In this document: positions 12,450 to 21,818 of the stretch, one piece after another
Layout of the letters: each line of letters begins with the position of its first letter
How positions within the stretch are numbered: the first letter of the stretch is position 1
Assembly: GCF_021729075.1 (NCBI RefSeq)
Contig: NZ_JAJSAQ010000001.1
Span: forward strand, 257,997-321,996
Reading direction: 5' to 3'
DNA length: 64,000 nt
From: Microbulbifer guangxiensis
Lineage (GTDB): Bacteria; Pseudomonadota; Gammaproteobacteria; Pseudomonadales; Cellvibrionaceae
The notes under the pieces: model-generated
Database searches by the model: none
What the model saw: only the letters and a program-made list of their open reading frames with translations
Told to the model about the DNA's origin: nothing
Position numbers and translations under genes: made by a program

Positions 12450-13427
12450 TCAACCCCCGAGTTGTTCTGCCAGAAACGCCGGGATGCGGCTTTCCAGCCA
12501 GTAGCGCGGTCTCCACAGGCTGCCAGCAACAAACCCCACGTGCCCGCCATTAGCGCTGATTGCCAGTTCCACTGTGTCGCTGACTTCCCCGGGCCCCGGG
12601 ATGGCCGACGGACAGATAAAAGGATCGTCGATAGCGTGGATAATCAATGTCGGCCGCCGTACATGGCCCAGCAACGGCTTGCTGGAGGCACGCGTATAGT
12701 AGTCGTCGACATTCCTGAATCCGTGTAACGGCGCTGTGAAGGCATCGTCGAAGCGGCGAAAATCGGCAAACAGGTTTTTGTCGGTGATGTCGGGCAGTGC
12801 CGCCCTCAGCTGCGGATCCTGTGCCTTGCGATTCAGGCTTTTGCGCAGGCTCTCCAGCAGGTGCCGCTGGTAGACACGGGAAAAGCCTCTGTTGATCCGG
12901 TGGCTGCAGGCGTGCAGGTCCATCGGTGCAGATACCGCGACTCCCGCCACCAGCGGGCTGGAGTCACCATCCTCAGCGAGCCACTTGAGTAGAACATTGC
13001 CACCAAGGGAATAGCCAACCGCGGCGAGCGGCGTATTGGGATATAGGCGGGTGAGTTTTGCGGCAAGCCAGCGCGGGTCGTCACTGTCACCACTGTGGTA
13101 GGCGCGGGGCAGCCGGTTTGGTGTCTCGCCGCACCCGCGGAAATGCATCACCGCCACCTGCAGGCCGCGTTCCAGCAGTTGTTGCATCATGCCCTGGATG
13201 TAGGAGGATGTAACGGATCCCTCCAGGCCATGCAGGAGAAGCACAAGCGGGTGGCGCGGTGAGTCAAACAGTGCGCGTGGCGTGTGCATCGCCAGCCTGT
13301 CGCCATCGTCAGTTTCGAACCAGTGTTCCCGGGTGGCTATCCATGGGGCTGGGCGGTTGATTCTCGGGAACAGTGTCTGCAGGTGGCAGTTGCCAAGACC
13401 AATGGCGGGAACGAACTTCTCTGACAT
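12450..13427 (-). CDS. YheT-type alpha/beta hydrolase
   Basis: This 325-aa cytoplasmic hydrolase resembles E. coli YheT and yeast medium-chain acyl esterases. The family start (NCHLQTLFPRI), oxyanion region (LLHGLEGS), nucleophile elbow GYSLGG, Asp in HAIDDPF and His in ANGGHVGF are all visible, so the catalytic triad is complete. The ATG at 13427 (MSEKF) is chosen over an in-frame start 30 nt upstream. It is 41 nt upstream of pirin on the same strand. The family is clear and the natural ester substrate is unknown. Confidence 0.9.
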   Translation of the reverse strand: MSEKFVPAIGLGNCHLQTLFPRINRPAPWIATREHWFETDDGDRLAMHTPRALFDSPRHPLVLLLHGLEGSVTSSYIQGMMQQLLERGLQVAVMHFRGCGETPNRLPRAYHSGDSDDPRWLAAKLTRLYPNTPLAAVGYSLGGNVLLKWLAEDGDSSPLVAGVAVSAPMDLHACSHRINRGFSRVYQRHLLESLRKSLNRKAQDPQLRAALPDITDKNLFADFRRFDDAFTAPLHGFRNVDDYYTRASSKPLLGHVRRPTLIIHAIDDPFICPSAIPGPGEVSDTVELAISANGGHVGFVAGSLWRPRYWLESRIPAFLAEQLGG

Positions 13428-13532
13428 GGCGACGGATCTGGTTAAGGAGGCCGACACCTTAGCCCCGGTGGAAACCGATGAAAAGCCCCCGGTGTATTTG
13501 CCCCTGATCGACTCCCCACTGGCCTCTGTGGC

Positions 13533-14108
13533 TTACGGGGTGGCGGCGGTGCCGCCCTGCTCCTCTTCGAGCTCAGTGACCCGTGCGTACAGTTGATAGT
13601 CGCCCCCGAGGAGCAGGACGTAAACGTTGTAGGGTTCGAACTCGCCGCCCTCGTACATGCCCGGGCTGCTCTCCGGCATGCCGGGTACCGATAACCCGAT
13701 GGCCCCCTCCGGCGGGTCGCTCAGGAACCGGCGAATCAGACGCGCCGGGATATGACCCTCGAACACATAGCGGTCCCGCCAGACCGCAGTGTGACAGCTG
13801 CCAAAGCCCTCGGGAATCGCCCAGCGGGATTTGATCGAGCCCATGTCCCCGCGATTGACGATCGTCGGGCTCATGCCAGAGTGCTGCAGGTGCTCGATCC
13901 AGTCCTTGCAGCAGAAGCAGAAACGGTGCTTGAAAACCGTCATGTCCTTTGCGTCGAAGGTGATGGCGGTTGTGGCTTCCGCCCCGGTAATTTCCTCTGC
14001 AGCCGTTACCTCGATGGGCAGGCACATCACCGCGGCCAGGAGCAGCCCCGGGGGCAACAGCGGCCCACGCCGGCAAAAGTCAGTGAACTTCAGCAAAGTG
14101 AATCGCAT
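13533..14108 (-). CDS. DUF411 family periplasmic metal-binding protein
   Basis: This 191-aa protein begins with an N-terminal export signal (RRGPLLPPGLLLAAVMCLP, cut near VTAAEE). The DUF411 core follows, with a Cys cluster in FCFCCKDW, a later SCHTAV and the VPGMPESSPGM segment. The family is often found with copper-resistance genes. Here it instead overlaps the end of egtD by 29 nt, suggesting translational coupling with ergothioneine synthesis. The chosen ATG (14108) lies inside egtD, and a later TTG is possible. The family is supported by several motifs. Copper or iron binding is only inferred. Confidence 0.85.
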   Translation of the reverse strand: MRFTLLKFTDFCRRGPLLPPGLLLAAVMCLPIEVTAAEEITGAEATTAITFDAKDMTVFKHRFCFCCKDWIEHLQHSGMSPTIVNRGDMGSIKSRWAIPEGFGSCHTAVWRDRYVFEGHIPARLIRRFLSDPPEGAIGLSVPGMPESSPGMYEGGEFEPYNVYVLLLGGDYQLYARVTELEEEQGGTAATP

Positions 14109-15051
14109 AGTGATTGCTCGTGTCAGCCCAGTGACGAATTGGAGTGAAGCCGGCTTGCTGCAGGAGCTGCCGGAATCCCTCAAGGGTGTATTTGTGGCTG
14201 TTTTCGGTGTGGATGGTCTCTCCCTCCTGAAAGTGGAAGCATTCACCGTCGATGTGGACCATCTGCTCTGTCAGGCTCACAAGATGCATCTCTACTCTTC
14301 GCCGGAGCGGATGGTAGAAGGAGCGGTGGGCAAAGAGTGCCGGGTTGAAGTCTGCACCAAGCTCGGTGTTTATCCTGTGCAGCAGGTTCTTGTTGAAGCG
14401 GGCCGTAACCTGATCGCTGTCGTTGTAGGCCCGCTCCAGCACCACCGGATCCTTGTCCAGGTCGGTACCGATCAGCAGCCCGTCGCCGGGAGAGAGCCTC
14501 GAGACGAAGCCGGCAAGCAATGCACTGGCCTGATCCGGGTCGAAATTACCGATGGTGGAGCCTGGAAAGAAAATCACGCGACGCCTGGCATTCACACTCG
14601 GCAGCAATTCCCAGGCGGTATCTGTGGTGAAGTCGCCCACGGCCGCATGAACGGGGAGATCTGGCAGGCGCGCCTGAATCCGGTGCTTGGCCGCTAGCAG
14701 AATCTCTGGCGAAATATCCATCGGCAGGTAGCCGGCTGGCGATTCCAGTGCTGCCAGCAGGGGTTCGGCTTTTTCACAGTTGCCGGCACCCGGCTCAATC
14801 AGCAGCGCATCGGCCCCGATTGCGCCGGCCATTTCCAACAGGTCATGGGCAAAAATATCGGCTTCGGTCCGGGTTACGTAATAATCCTGCAGTTCACAGA
14901 TCTGCTCGAACAGCTGTGAGCCCCGCTCGTCGTATAGATACTTGCAGGGCAGCGTTTTCTGCTTGCGACTCAGCCCTGTGATCACGTCCTGAAAAAAAAC
15001 CTGCAGCTCGTGATCCCGTTGCTTGCCCGGCGGGTTGATGGCCATGTTCAC
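14080..15051 (-). CDS. egtD: L-histidine N-alpha-methyltransferase
   Basis: This 323-aa SAM-dependent enzyme trimethylates histidine to hercynine, the first step of ergothioneine synthesis. It has the family N-terminus (KYLYDERGSQLFEQIC, then YYVTRTEADI), the SAM-binding loop LIEPGAGNCEKA, and FFPGSTIGNFDP with the histidine-binding region. The GTG at 15051 overlaps the egtB stop, and an ATG two codons later (15045) is equally likely. It forms a tight operon with egtB in front and the DUF411 gene behind. EgtC and EgtE are not in the neighbourhood. Confidence 0.95.
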   Translation of the reverse strand: MNMAINPPGKQRDHELQVFFQDVITGLSRKQKTLPCKYLYDERGSQLFEQICELQDYYVTRTEADIFAHDLLEMAGAIGADALLIEPGAGNCEKAEPLLAALESPAGYLPMDISPEILLAAKHRIQARLPDLPVHAAVGDFTTDTAWELLPSVNARRRVIFFPGSTIGNFDPDQASALLAGFVSRLSPGDGLLIGTDLDKDPVVLERAYNDSDQVTARFNKNLLHRINTELGADFNPALFAHRSFYHPLRRRVEMHLVSLTEQMVHIDGECFHFQEGETIHTENSHKYTLEGFRQLLQQAGFTPIRHWADTSNHYAIHFAEVH

Positions 15052-16334
15052 TCAATCTCTCCTGCCAGGCGTATGCCGGAAAATTGCCAGGTCTGATGGG
15101 GGTAAAAGAAGTTTCGGTAGCTGATGCGCACATGGTCTGCGGGGGTCACGCAGGAGCCGCCACGCAGGACTTTCTGGTTACACATGAATTTGCCGTTGTA
15201 TTCGCCCACAGCATCGGCACTGGCGCGAAATCCCGGGTACGGAAGGTAGGCACTGGAGGTCCATTCCCAGACATCACCGAGGAACTGTCGCTGACCCGCT
15301 GCTGCCAGTGGCCGCCAGTTCCGTTTCTCGAGCAAATTGGCTGCCGCCAGCTGGTCCGGTAGACGCAACTGGCAGGCCGCGGCCTCCCATTCGAACTCTG
15401 TGGGGAGTCGCTCCCCCGCCCAGGTGGCGTAGGCGTCGGCCTCATAAAAATTCAGGTGGCATACTGGCTCGTTATCCAACACCGGTGCGAGGCCGTGGAG
15501 AGTGAATTGAAACCAGTCCCCGTCCCGTTGAAGCCAGTAAGCCGGGTGATGCGCCCGGTTTTGCTGCAGCCAGGCCCAGCCATCAGACAGCCATAGACGC
15601 GGTTCCCGATAGCCACCATCCTCGATAAACGCGCGGTACTCTCCGTTGGTCACCAGCCTTGAAGCGATTTTAAAATCCTGCAGCAGCTGGCTGTGAGGTG
15701 GGCCCTCATTGTCGAAGCAGAAGTCCTGCCCGTCACTCCCAATGCGGTAGGTCCCGCCCGCAATTTCAATCCACTTCAGCGGTTCGACTCCTTGCGGCAG
15801 TTCATCCTCCCCGCCAGGTTCCAGATAAGTCGGGTGTACCGGGTTGATAGAGAACGCATGCTTGATGTCGGTCAGCAGCAGTTCCTGGTGCTGCTGCTCA
15901 TGATTGAGGCCCAGCACGACGAAATCGCGTAGTTCTGTATCTGGCTCGGACTCCCCCAGCAGGCGTGTCATGGCGCTGTCCACATGGCGCCGGTAGTCGT
16001 AGACCTCGTCCAGGCAGGGACGCGAAATCAGTCCGCGCTGTGGCCGGTTGAACGGCTGGCCCAGGGAGTTGTAATAGGAGTTGAAGAGCGTGTGAAAGGC
16101 CGGGTCAAACACCCGGTAACCGGCAAGCCGGGGGCGCAGGATGAACGTCTCGAAAAACCAGCTCGTATGCGCGAGGTGCCATTTCGTCGGACTGGCATCG
16201 GGCATCGACTGTATCTGCATGTCCTCAGCAGAGAGCGGGTCCGCCAGCAATTCTGTTTCGCCGCGAATCCGTTGATAGCGGCTGAGGAGTTCAAATTGTA
16301 CTTCGCTGGGTACCTCAGGCGCAGGGAGTGTCAT
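15048..16334 (-). CDS. egtB: Ergothioneine sulfoxide synthase EgtB
   Basis: This 428-aa non-haem iron enzyme joins a thiol donor (cysteine or gamma-glutamylcysteine) to hercynine with oxygen. The N-terminal DinB-like domain supplies the iron ligands (HLAHTSWFFE and NHEQQHQE, a 3-His site). The C-terminal sulfatase-modifying-type domain begins near GGTYRIGSDG and ends with RISYRNFFYPHQTWQFSG. It is the promoter-proximal gene of the egtBD-DUF411 group. No egtA or egtC is seen nearby, as in many proteobacteria where cysteine may be the direct donor. The donor cannot be told from sequence here. Confidence 0.95.
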   Translation of the reverse strand: MTLPAPEVPSEVQFELLSRYQRIRGETELLADPLSAEDMQIQSMPDASPTKWHLAHTSWFFETFILRPRLAGYRVFDPAFHTLFNSYYNSLGQPFNRPQRGLISRPCLDEVYDYRRHVDSAMTRLLGESEPDTELRDFVVLGLNHEQQHQELLLTDIKHAFSINPVHPTYLEPGGEDELPQGVEPLKWIEIAGGTYRIGSDGQDFCFDNEGPPHSQLLQDFKIASRLVTNGEYRAFIEDGGYREPRLWLSDGWAWLQQNRAHHPAYWLQRDGDWFQFTLHGLAPVLDNEPVCHLNFYEADAYATWAGERLPTEFEWEAAACQLRLPDQLAAANLLEKRNWRPLAAAGQRQFLGDVWEWTSSAYLPYPGFRASADAVGEYNGKFMCNQKVLRGGSCVTPADHVRISYRNFFYPHQTWQFSGIRLAGEIE

Positions 16335-16453
16335 TCCGTATACATTCCGCGTCAGACTTCATTTCATCATACGCAGTTTTGGCGGCAATCCCATGAATTT
16401 GCCATGGGTGGAGAGTGATCTGGCGCCTGATTTCCTGTGTTTGCGACAGGCAC

Positions 16454-16482
16454 AAAAAAGGCCGGCAGAGCCGGCCTTTTCC
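16454..16482 (-). terminator. Intrinsic terminator of the TonB-dependent receptor gene
   Basis: A perfect 11-bp stem (AAAAGGCCGGC / GCCGGCCTTTT, loop AGA) sits 23 nt past the receptor stop. T runs occur on both strands, so it can work in both directions. Confidence 0.85.
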
Positions 16483-16504
16483 AATCTGGTTGTCGTGGCG
16501 ACAA

Positions 16505-19108
16505 TCAGAAGCGCACGGTGAAGTCCGCACCGTACATGCGCGGCATGTAGCGCCAGCCCGGGCTGGCACCAATGGCCGCACCGGTACCGCCGTAACCACC
16601 GGCAATCTCCTCGTCAGTCGCATTCTGCACCCACAGGGCAGCAGCGTAGCGGTCAGAGGCGCTGTTCCAGGCTGCACGCAGGTTCAGCAGCTGGTAGTCC
16701 TCGATGATACGCGTGGGGTCGGAGATGGAGCCGATGCGCTCGTCGGTCCAGTTATAGTCTCCACGGAAGACCAGGTCAGCGCCAGAAGCCATGGGTACGG
16801 TGTACTCGGCCATCACGTTGAACTTGCTCTCCGGGGTGGATACACGCGGCTGGCCAACGCGTTCAGCGGCGTCTGCTGCAGTCTCACCGATTGCCTCGAT
16901 GTAGCCGAAGCGGGTGAACTCGGTATCCAGGTAGGAGTAGTTACCGGCGATGAACAGGTTGTCGGTTGCAGCCCACTGGACTTCAACCTCGGCACCGCGG
17001 CCCTCGGCATCAGAGTTACGCAGGTTGTAGCTGGGGATCGGGGTGCCGACCAGGTCCAGCTCCTGCAGGTTGTTGTACTCGTAGGCGAATACAGAAGTAT
17101 TCAGGCGCACACGGTTGTCGAACAGGCTGCTCTTCATACCGATTTCGAGGTTGACCACGTCTTCCTGGTCGAAGGAGGCTTCTACACCCGGACCGAAGTT
17201 CAGGGAGTTGAAACCACCGGCCTTGAAGCCGTCCGCCAGGGACACGAAGGTCATGACGTCGTCGTTCCAGCGGTAATCCAGCACGATGCGGCCGGAGATA
17301 TCGCTCCAGCTATCGCTCAGCTCGGAGTCCAGCAGGGGCTGGCCGTTGTTGAAGAACGCGAGACCCATCGGGATGCCGGTATCAACGGTCGGCAGCATGA
17401 TGGTGCCCTGCACCGGATAACCCGCGGGCAGGTTGACCAGCTCTACCGGGCCGCCCAGGGTCAGCGGCAGGATGTTCTGGTACGCAGTCTCGATGGTGAA
17501 GTCCTTCTCGTCGGCGGTGTAACGCGCACCAACGGTCAGGTCCATGCGATCGGTCAGGCTCCAGGTGAAGTCACCGTAGATGGCCGCAGAGCGGTAATCG
17601 CCGGTGTTGAGCACGTTTTCATTCCAGGCGGCGTCTGCCATGACCCATGGCTGAATACCGCGCATCAGCTGGGCAACCATGTCCTGCGGGTTCAGGTTCT
17701 GGGACGCAGTCAGTCCGGTCAGGCCGAAGGCACCGAGGTTCAGGGCCTGGTCCAGTTGTCCGGAGCCGGCCAGCAGCTGGTAGACGAAGTTGGAGACTGC
17801 CAGACCTTCCTGGCCGCCCATGATCATGGCCTGGCGGACCTGTACCGCCATGTCTTCCTGCTCGGTCTGAGTCAGGGAATCAAAGACTTCCTGGGGAATA
17901 CCGAAGGCAGCAGAGTTACCCTTCAGGCCTTCATAAACCGCGAAGGACTCCAGGGAGCCAGAAGTAAAGTAGGCCTCGGTCAGGTGCTCCAGCTTCTCCT
18001 GGGAGTAGGAGGCGCCGACAGTCCACTTGAAGGTGTCGGAAGCGCCGTTCAGGCGGAATTCCTGGGAGAACTGCGTCTGGTCGTCAAAGTTGGCGGAACC
18101 AAACTTGTAGTCGGCCAGAGAGGTGCCGTCCTCATCCTGCTGCAGATGGGCGTCGAAGCCGCTGTAGGCAGTGATGGAGGTGAAGGTGAAGTCGTCGAAA
18201 TCGCTGGTTACGGTCAGGGAAGTACCGAACGCGTCGCGATCCTCGATGGTCGGGGTGTCCAGCGCGTAGTCACCGAATACGCTGGTGCCGCCATCCAGTG
18301 CCTGCAGGCTCGGCACGATGGAGGAGCGCAGAGCGCTGCCCTGGTCCATGATGCCGTAATTGGCGCGCCACAGCACTTCAGTGTTGGCGCTCGGCTCCCA
18401 CAGCAGGGACACGCGGTAGGTCTGGGTGTCCTGGTTTCCGGCACTGAAATCACCGGCCAGGTTGTCCGCCCAGGCATCACGACGGTTGTTGGATACAGTC
18501 ATACGGCCATAGACGTTGTCCGCCAGCTGCTTGTTCAGCAGCAGGTCGGCAGACTGGCGACCGTAGTTACCCGCGGTCAGGCTGATCTCGGTGGTGTCAT
18601 CGGCCTGCGGTTTCTTGGTGATGATGTGAATGGCACCACCGGTAGCGTTGCGGCCGAACAGGGTGCCCTGCGGGCCCTTCAGCACTTCCACGCGCTCGAT
18701 ATCGGCCAGCGGCACTTCTGCGCCGGCGCCACGGCCGGTATAGACACCGTCCACGTAGACAGCTACCGCAGGGTCGGAGCCCACGGTGAAGTCACCGGTC
18801 TGGATGCCGCGAATGCTGTAGGTCGGCTGCAGCGGAGTATCGTTGTTCATCTCAACGCCCGGGGTAAACTTGCCCAGGTCGGTGAGGTTTTCCACGCCCA
18901 TGGCTTCCATGTTCTCACCGGTAAAGGCGGAAATGGCAATGGGTACATCCTGCAGGTTTTCCGCGCGCTTCTGCGCGGTTACCACTACTTCCTCGATCTC
19001 CGCGGCATAGGCGGTACTGCTGATCGCGGTGGCAATGGCAATGGCTCCGGAGAGTGAAGACAGGCTGAATTGCCGGCTTTTACCGGTCTGATCGGCGTTG
19101 CGCATCAT
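16505..19108 (-). CDS. TonB-dependent outer-membrane receptor
   Basis: This is an outer-membrane beta-barrel transporter of about 867 aa. An N-terminal signal peptide ends near TAYAAEI and is followed at once by a TonB box (IEEVVVTAQ). The plug domain has DVPIAISAF, the YSIRGI segment, VYVDGVYTGR and VLKGPQGTLFGRN. The barrel ends with the aromatic C-terminus FTVRF. The ATG at 19108 is chosen for its GAGGA at 5 nt. A start at 19174 would add a charged stretch in front of the signal. It diverges from a penicillin-acylase-family gene. The sequence is typical of the large Sphingomonad/Cellvibrio-type receptors, whose substrates are mostly unknown. Confidence 0.94.
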   Translation of the reverse strand: MMRNADQTGKSRQFSLSSLSGAIAIATAISSTAYAAEIEEVVVTAQKRAENLQDVPIAISAFTGENMEAMGVENLTDLGKFTPGVEMNNDTPLQPTYSIRGIQTGDFTVGSDPAVAVYVDGVYTGRGAGAEVPLADIERVEVLKGPQGTLFGRNATGGAIHIITKKPQADDTTEISLTAGNYGRQSADLLLNKQLADNVYGRMTVSNNRRDAWADNLAGDFSAGNQDTQTYRVSLLWEPSANTEVLWRANYGIMDQGSALRSSIVPSLQALDGGTSVFGDYALDTPTIEDRDAFGTSLTVTSDFDDFTFTSITAYSGFDAHLQQDEDGTSLADYKFGSANFDDQTQFSQEFRLNGASDTFKWTVGASYSQEKLEHLTEAYFTSGSLESFAVYEGLKGNSAAFGIPQEVFDSLTQTEQEDMAVQVRQAMIMGGQEGLAVSNFVYQLLAGSGQLDQALNLGAFGLTGLTASQNLNPQDMVAQLMRGIQPWVMADAAWNENVLNTGDYRSAAIYGDFTWSLTDRMDLTVGARYTADEKDFTIETAYQNILPLTLGGPVELVNLPAGYPVQGTIMLPTVDTGIPMGLAFFNNGQPLLDSELSDSWSDISGRIVLDYRWNDDVMTFVSLADGFKAGGFNSLNFGPGVEASFDQEDVVNLEIGMKSSLFDNRVRLNTSVFAYEYNNLQELDLVGTPIPSYNLRNSDAEGRGAEVEVQWAATDNLFIAGNYSYLDTEFTRFGYIEAIGETAADAAERVGQPRVSTPESKFNVMAEYTVPMASGADLVFRGDYNWTDERIGSISDPTRIIEDYQLLNLRAAWNSASDRYAAALWVQNATDEEIAGGYGGTGAAIGASPGWRYMPRMYGADFTVRF

Positions 19109-19414
19109 CGCGTCCTCGCGTTTGTTGTTATCAGAAAAGCGTGATGTTCTCGGGTTTTTGTTATTCCGCGCCATATTACGGCGCCGAATTCCGTTTTAAA
19201 AGCCTGTTATGACTTTTTTCTCATGACTGGTCAGTTCTATTCATATCCCGAGGATTTGGGTGCACTTTACTGGCATTAGATTCCTCTTTAAACGATTTTC
19301 TGTGACTGTCATATGTCCCAGAGTAACTATTTCGGCGCAAACCTACTTGTTAATATGCGCCATTCTGAGCCTCTGAACTGTACAAAAACCAATAACTTAG
19401 CGTTGGAAACTGCC

Positions 19415-21772
19415 ATGGCAACCTCCCTGCTCCCCAGTCGCACCCCGGTGCGAATTCTTGTAGGCCTGCTGGCTCTGGTCGGTGTGGCCCTGCTTGCTGC
19501 GTGGCTCTGGCTAAGACAGAGCCTTCCACTGCTGGATGGCAAAGTGGAGACGGGAATGCTGAGCGCACCGGTAAAGATCGAGCGGGACACACAGGGGATT
19601 GCCCTGATCAGCAGTGACAGCCGCCCTGACATCGCCTTTGCCCTCGGGTTTCTGCATGCCCAGGAGCGCTTCTTTCAGATGGACCTGTTGCGCCGCAATT
19701 CCGCGGGTGAATTGTCGGAGCTGGTGGGCCCCGCAGCCCTGAAGCACGACCGCGAGGTACGCCTGCATCAGTTCCGGGCACGGGCGGAGCGCAACGTTGC
19801 GGCGATGCCGGAGGAAGACCGGGAGGTGCTGCGTCGCTACGTTCAGGGGGTGAATCTGGGCCTGGACCAGCTTGGTGCAGCGCCGTGGGAATACCTGCTG
19901 CTGGGCACGGACCCGAAACCATGGACAGAGGCGGACAGCCTTCTGACCATTTTCAGCATGTACCTGACACTACAGAGTCCCGTCGGCAAGTTTGAATGGC
20001 GGGATACCGCACTGGCGGAGCTCCTCCCCGAGGACCTCTATGCTTTTTATTTTCCCGATGGCGGCCAGTGGGACGCCCCGCTGATCGGCGAAGCCCGTGG
20101 TCCCGTCAACCTGCCTTCAACCAGCCTTGCCTCATTGCTGAAAGAGGGTGAGTCGCTGGTGTACCAGCCGATGGAAAGCGATGACAAGATTTACGGCAGC
20201 AACAACTGGGTGGTCGGCGGTGCCCTGACAGATCATGGCGGAGCCATTCTCGCCGACGACATGCACCTGGGCCTGAATGTGCCGAATATCTGGTATCGGG
20301 CGGGCTGGACCATTCCGGGAACTGATCGCGTCATGCGTGGAGCCACCCTGCCCGGCGGCCCGATCGCTGTGGTGGGCAGCAATGGTCTGGTGGCCTGGGG
20401 CTTTACCAATACCACCGCCGACTGGGGAGACCTGATTCGGCTGGAAGTCAGTGAGGATGGCAGTCGCTACCGCACCCCGGACGGTTGGCAGGAGTTCCAA
20501 GTCACGGCAGAAGAAATTGCCGTCAAAGGCGCCGCGCCGGAAGTGCTGCAGGTCCGCAAGACCATCTGGGGCCCAGTGGTTGCCGAGGACCACCGCGGTA
20601 CAGCCCTCGCCTACCGTTGGGTTGCTCACGACATTCGCGGCGCCAACCTCAAACTGCTGCAGATGGAAAGCGTGACTTCAGCGGCGGAGGCCCTGGACAT
20701 CGGTCCGCAGCTGGGGATCCCGCACCAGAACCTCGTGGTCGGTGACCGTGCCGGCAATATTGGCTGGACCGTCGGTGGGCCGGTGCCGCGACGTGTCGGG
20801 CTGGCTGGCGACCGCTCTGTTTCCTGGGCAGACGGCACCGCCTACTGGGATGGCTATTTACCCCCGGAGGAGCACCCGCGTATCTATAACCCGCCCTCCC
20901 ACCGGATCTGGACCGCCAACGCGCGCACCATGGACGGTGAATACCTGCGGGTGATGGGCGATCACGGTTATGCCCTCGGTGCCCGCCAGCAGCAGATCCG
21001 CGACGGATTGATGGCCCGCGACAGCTTTACCGAGCAGGACCTGCTGGATATCCAGCTGGATGACCGCGCGGTATTCCTCGCCCGCTGGCGGGATCAGCTG
21101 CTGCAGACCCTGGAAGGCATGGAGGATTACGCAGACGTGTCCGGACACGTTGCCAATTGGGGTGGGCGCGCCAGTGAGGACTCGGTGGGCTACCGCATCG
21201 TACGCAATTACCGGCTGGAGTTTATGGAGCTGACCACAGCCCCGATCCTGACCTACATGCGCCGCTTCCAGCCCGAGTTCTCCTTCGGGCCGACCAAGCG
21301 CCAGTTCGAATACAGCCTGTGGGAAATGGCGACGCGAGAGCCGGTACACCTGCTGAACCCGGATTTCGAGTCATGGCGGTCACTGAAACTGGCCGCCCTG
21401 GACCGGGTGCTCGCCGAGATGGCCGGGGATGGCCTGCCATTGGCTCAGCAGACATGGGGCATTGAAAACACGGCTCGTATCCAGCACCCCCTCGGCAAAG
21501 CCGTCGAGCTGGTGAACTGGTTCACTGCGATGCCGGCAGACCCCCTGCCCGGTGACACCCATATGCCGCGATTCCAGTCCCCGACCCACGGGGCCTCGCA
21601 GCGGCTGGTGGTTTCACCCGGGCGTACAGATAACGCCATCTTCCATATGGCCACCGGCCAGAGTGCCCACCCGCTGTCTCCTTTCTTTGGCAACGGACAC
21701 CGGGACTGGGTGGAGGGCCGGCCTTCTCCCCTGAAAGAGCAAGATGCGGTTTACGAGCTGACACTACATTGA
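19415..21772 (+). CDS. Penicillin acylase family protein (Ntn amidohydrolase)
   Basis: This 785-aa precursor of a two-chain amidase has an N-terminal membrane anchor or signal (ILVGLLALVGVALLAAWLWL). An alpha-chain segment (ALGFLHAQERFFQMD) leads to the processing site with the N-terminal nucleophile Ser262 in YGSNNWVVGG. The beta chain carries the oxyanion region (TNTTADWGD) and ends with GNGHRDWVEG. The start ATG at 19415 fits the signal, and an upstream in-frame ATG at 19313 would place 34 poorly conserved residues in front. Family members cleave penicillins, acyl-homoserine lactones or other N-acyl compounds. The specificity here is unknown. It diverges from the TonB receptor. Confidence 0.92.
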   Translation: MATSLLPSRTPVRILVGLLALVGVALLAAWLWLRQSLPLLDGKVETGMLSAPVKIERDTQGIALISSDSRPDIAFALGFLHAQERFFQMDLLRRNSAGELSELVGPAALKHDREVRLHQFRARAERNVAAMPEEDREVLRRYVQGVNLGLDQLGAAPWEYLLLGTDPKPWTEADSLLTIFSMYLTLQSPVGKFEWRDTALAELLPEDLYAFYFPDGGQWDAPLIGEARGPVNLPSTSLASLLKEGESLVYQPMESDDKIYGSNNWVVGGALTDHGGAILADDMHLGLNVPNIWYRAGWTIPGTDRVMRGATLPGGPIAVVGSNGLVAWGFTNTTADWGDLIRLEVSEDGSRYRTPDGWQEFQVTAEEIAVKGAAPEVLQVRKTIWGPVVAEDHRGTALAYRWVAHDIRGANLKLLQMESVTSAAEALDIGPQLGIPHQNLVVGDRAGNIGWTVGGPVPRRVGLAGDRSVSWADGTAYWDGYLPPEEHPRIYNPPSHRIWTANARTMDGEYLRVMGDHGYALGARQQQIRDGLMARDSFTEQDLLDIQLDDRAVFLARWRDQLLQTLEGMEDYADVSGHVANWGGRASEDSVGYRIVRNYRLEFMELTTAPILTYMRRFQPEFSFGPTKRQFEYSLWEMATREPVHLLNPDFESWRSLKLAALDRVLAEMAGDGLPLAQQTWGIENTARIQHPLGKAVELVNWFTAMPADPLPGDTHMPRFQSPTHGASQRLVVSPGRTDNAIFHMATGQSAHPLSPFFGNGHRDWVEGRPSPLKEQDAVYELTLH

Positions 21773-21779
21773 TCAGTAT

Positions 21780-21800
21780 CGGGGCGTGAAGAACGCCCCG
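21780..21800 (+). terminator. Hairpin after the acylase gene
   Basis: A 7-bp stem (CGGGGCG / CGCCCCG) with loop TGAAGAA begins 7 nt after the acylase stop and is followed by GCTGTTTAT. The T run is poor, and the site also lies between convergent genes. Confidence 0.45.
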
Positions 21801-21818
21801 CTGTTTATGCCTGACGGC

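Noticed and set aside
16415-19057. 880-codon open frame on the plus strand opposite the TonB receptor
   Set aside because: Its translation has no family features and mirrors the receptor's codon bias. Long antisense frames are common opposite GC-rich genes, and the receptor has a signal peptide, TonB box and ribosome-binding site.
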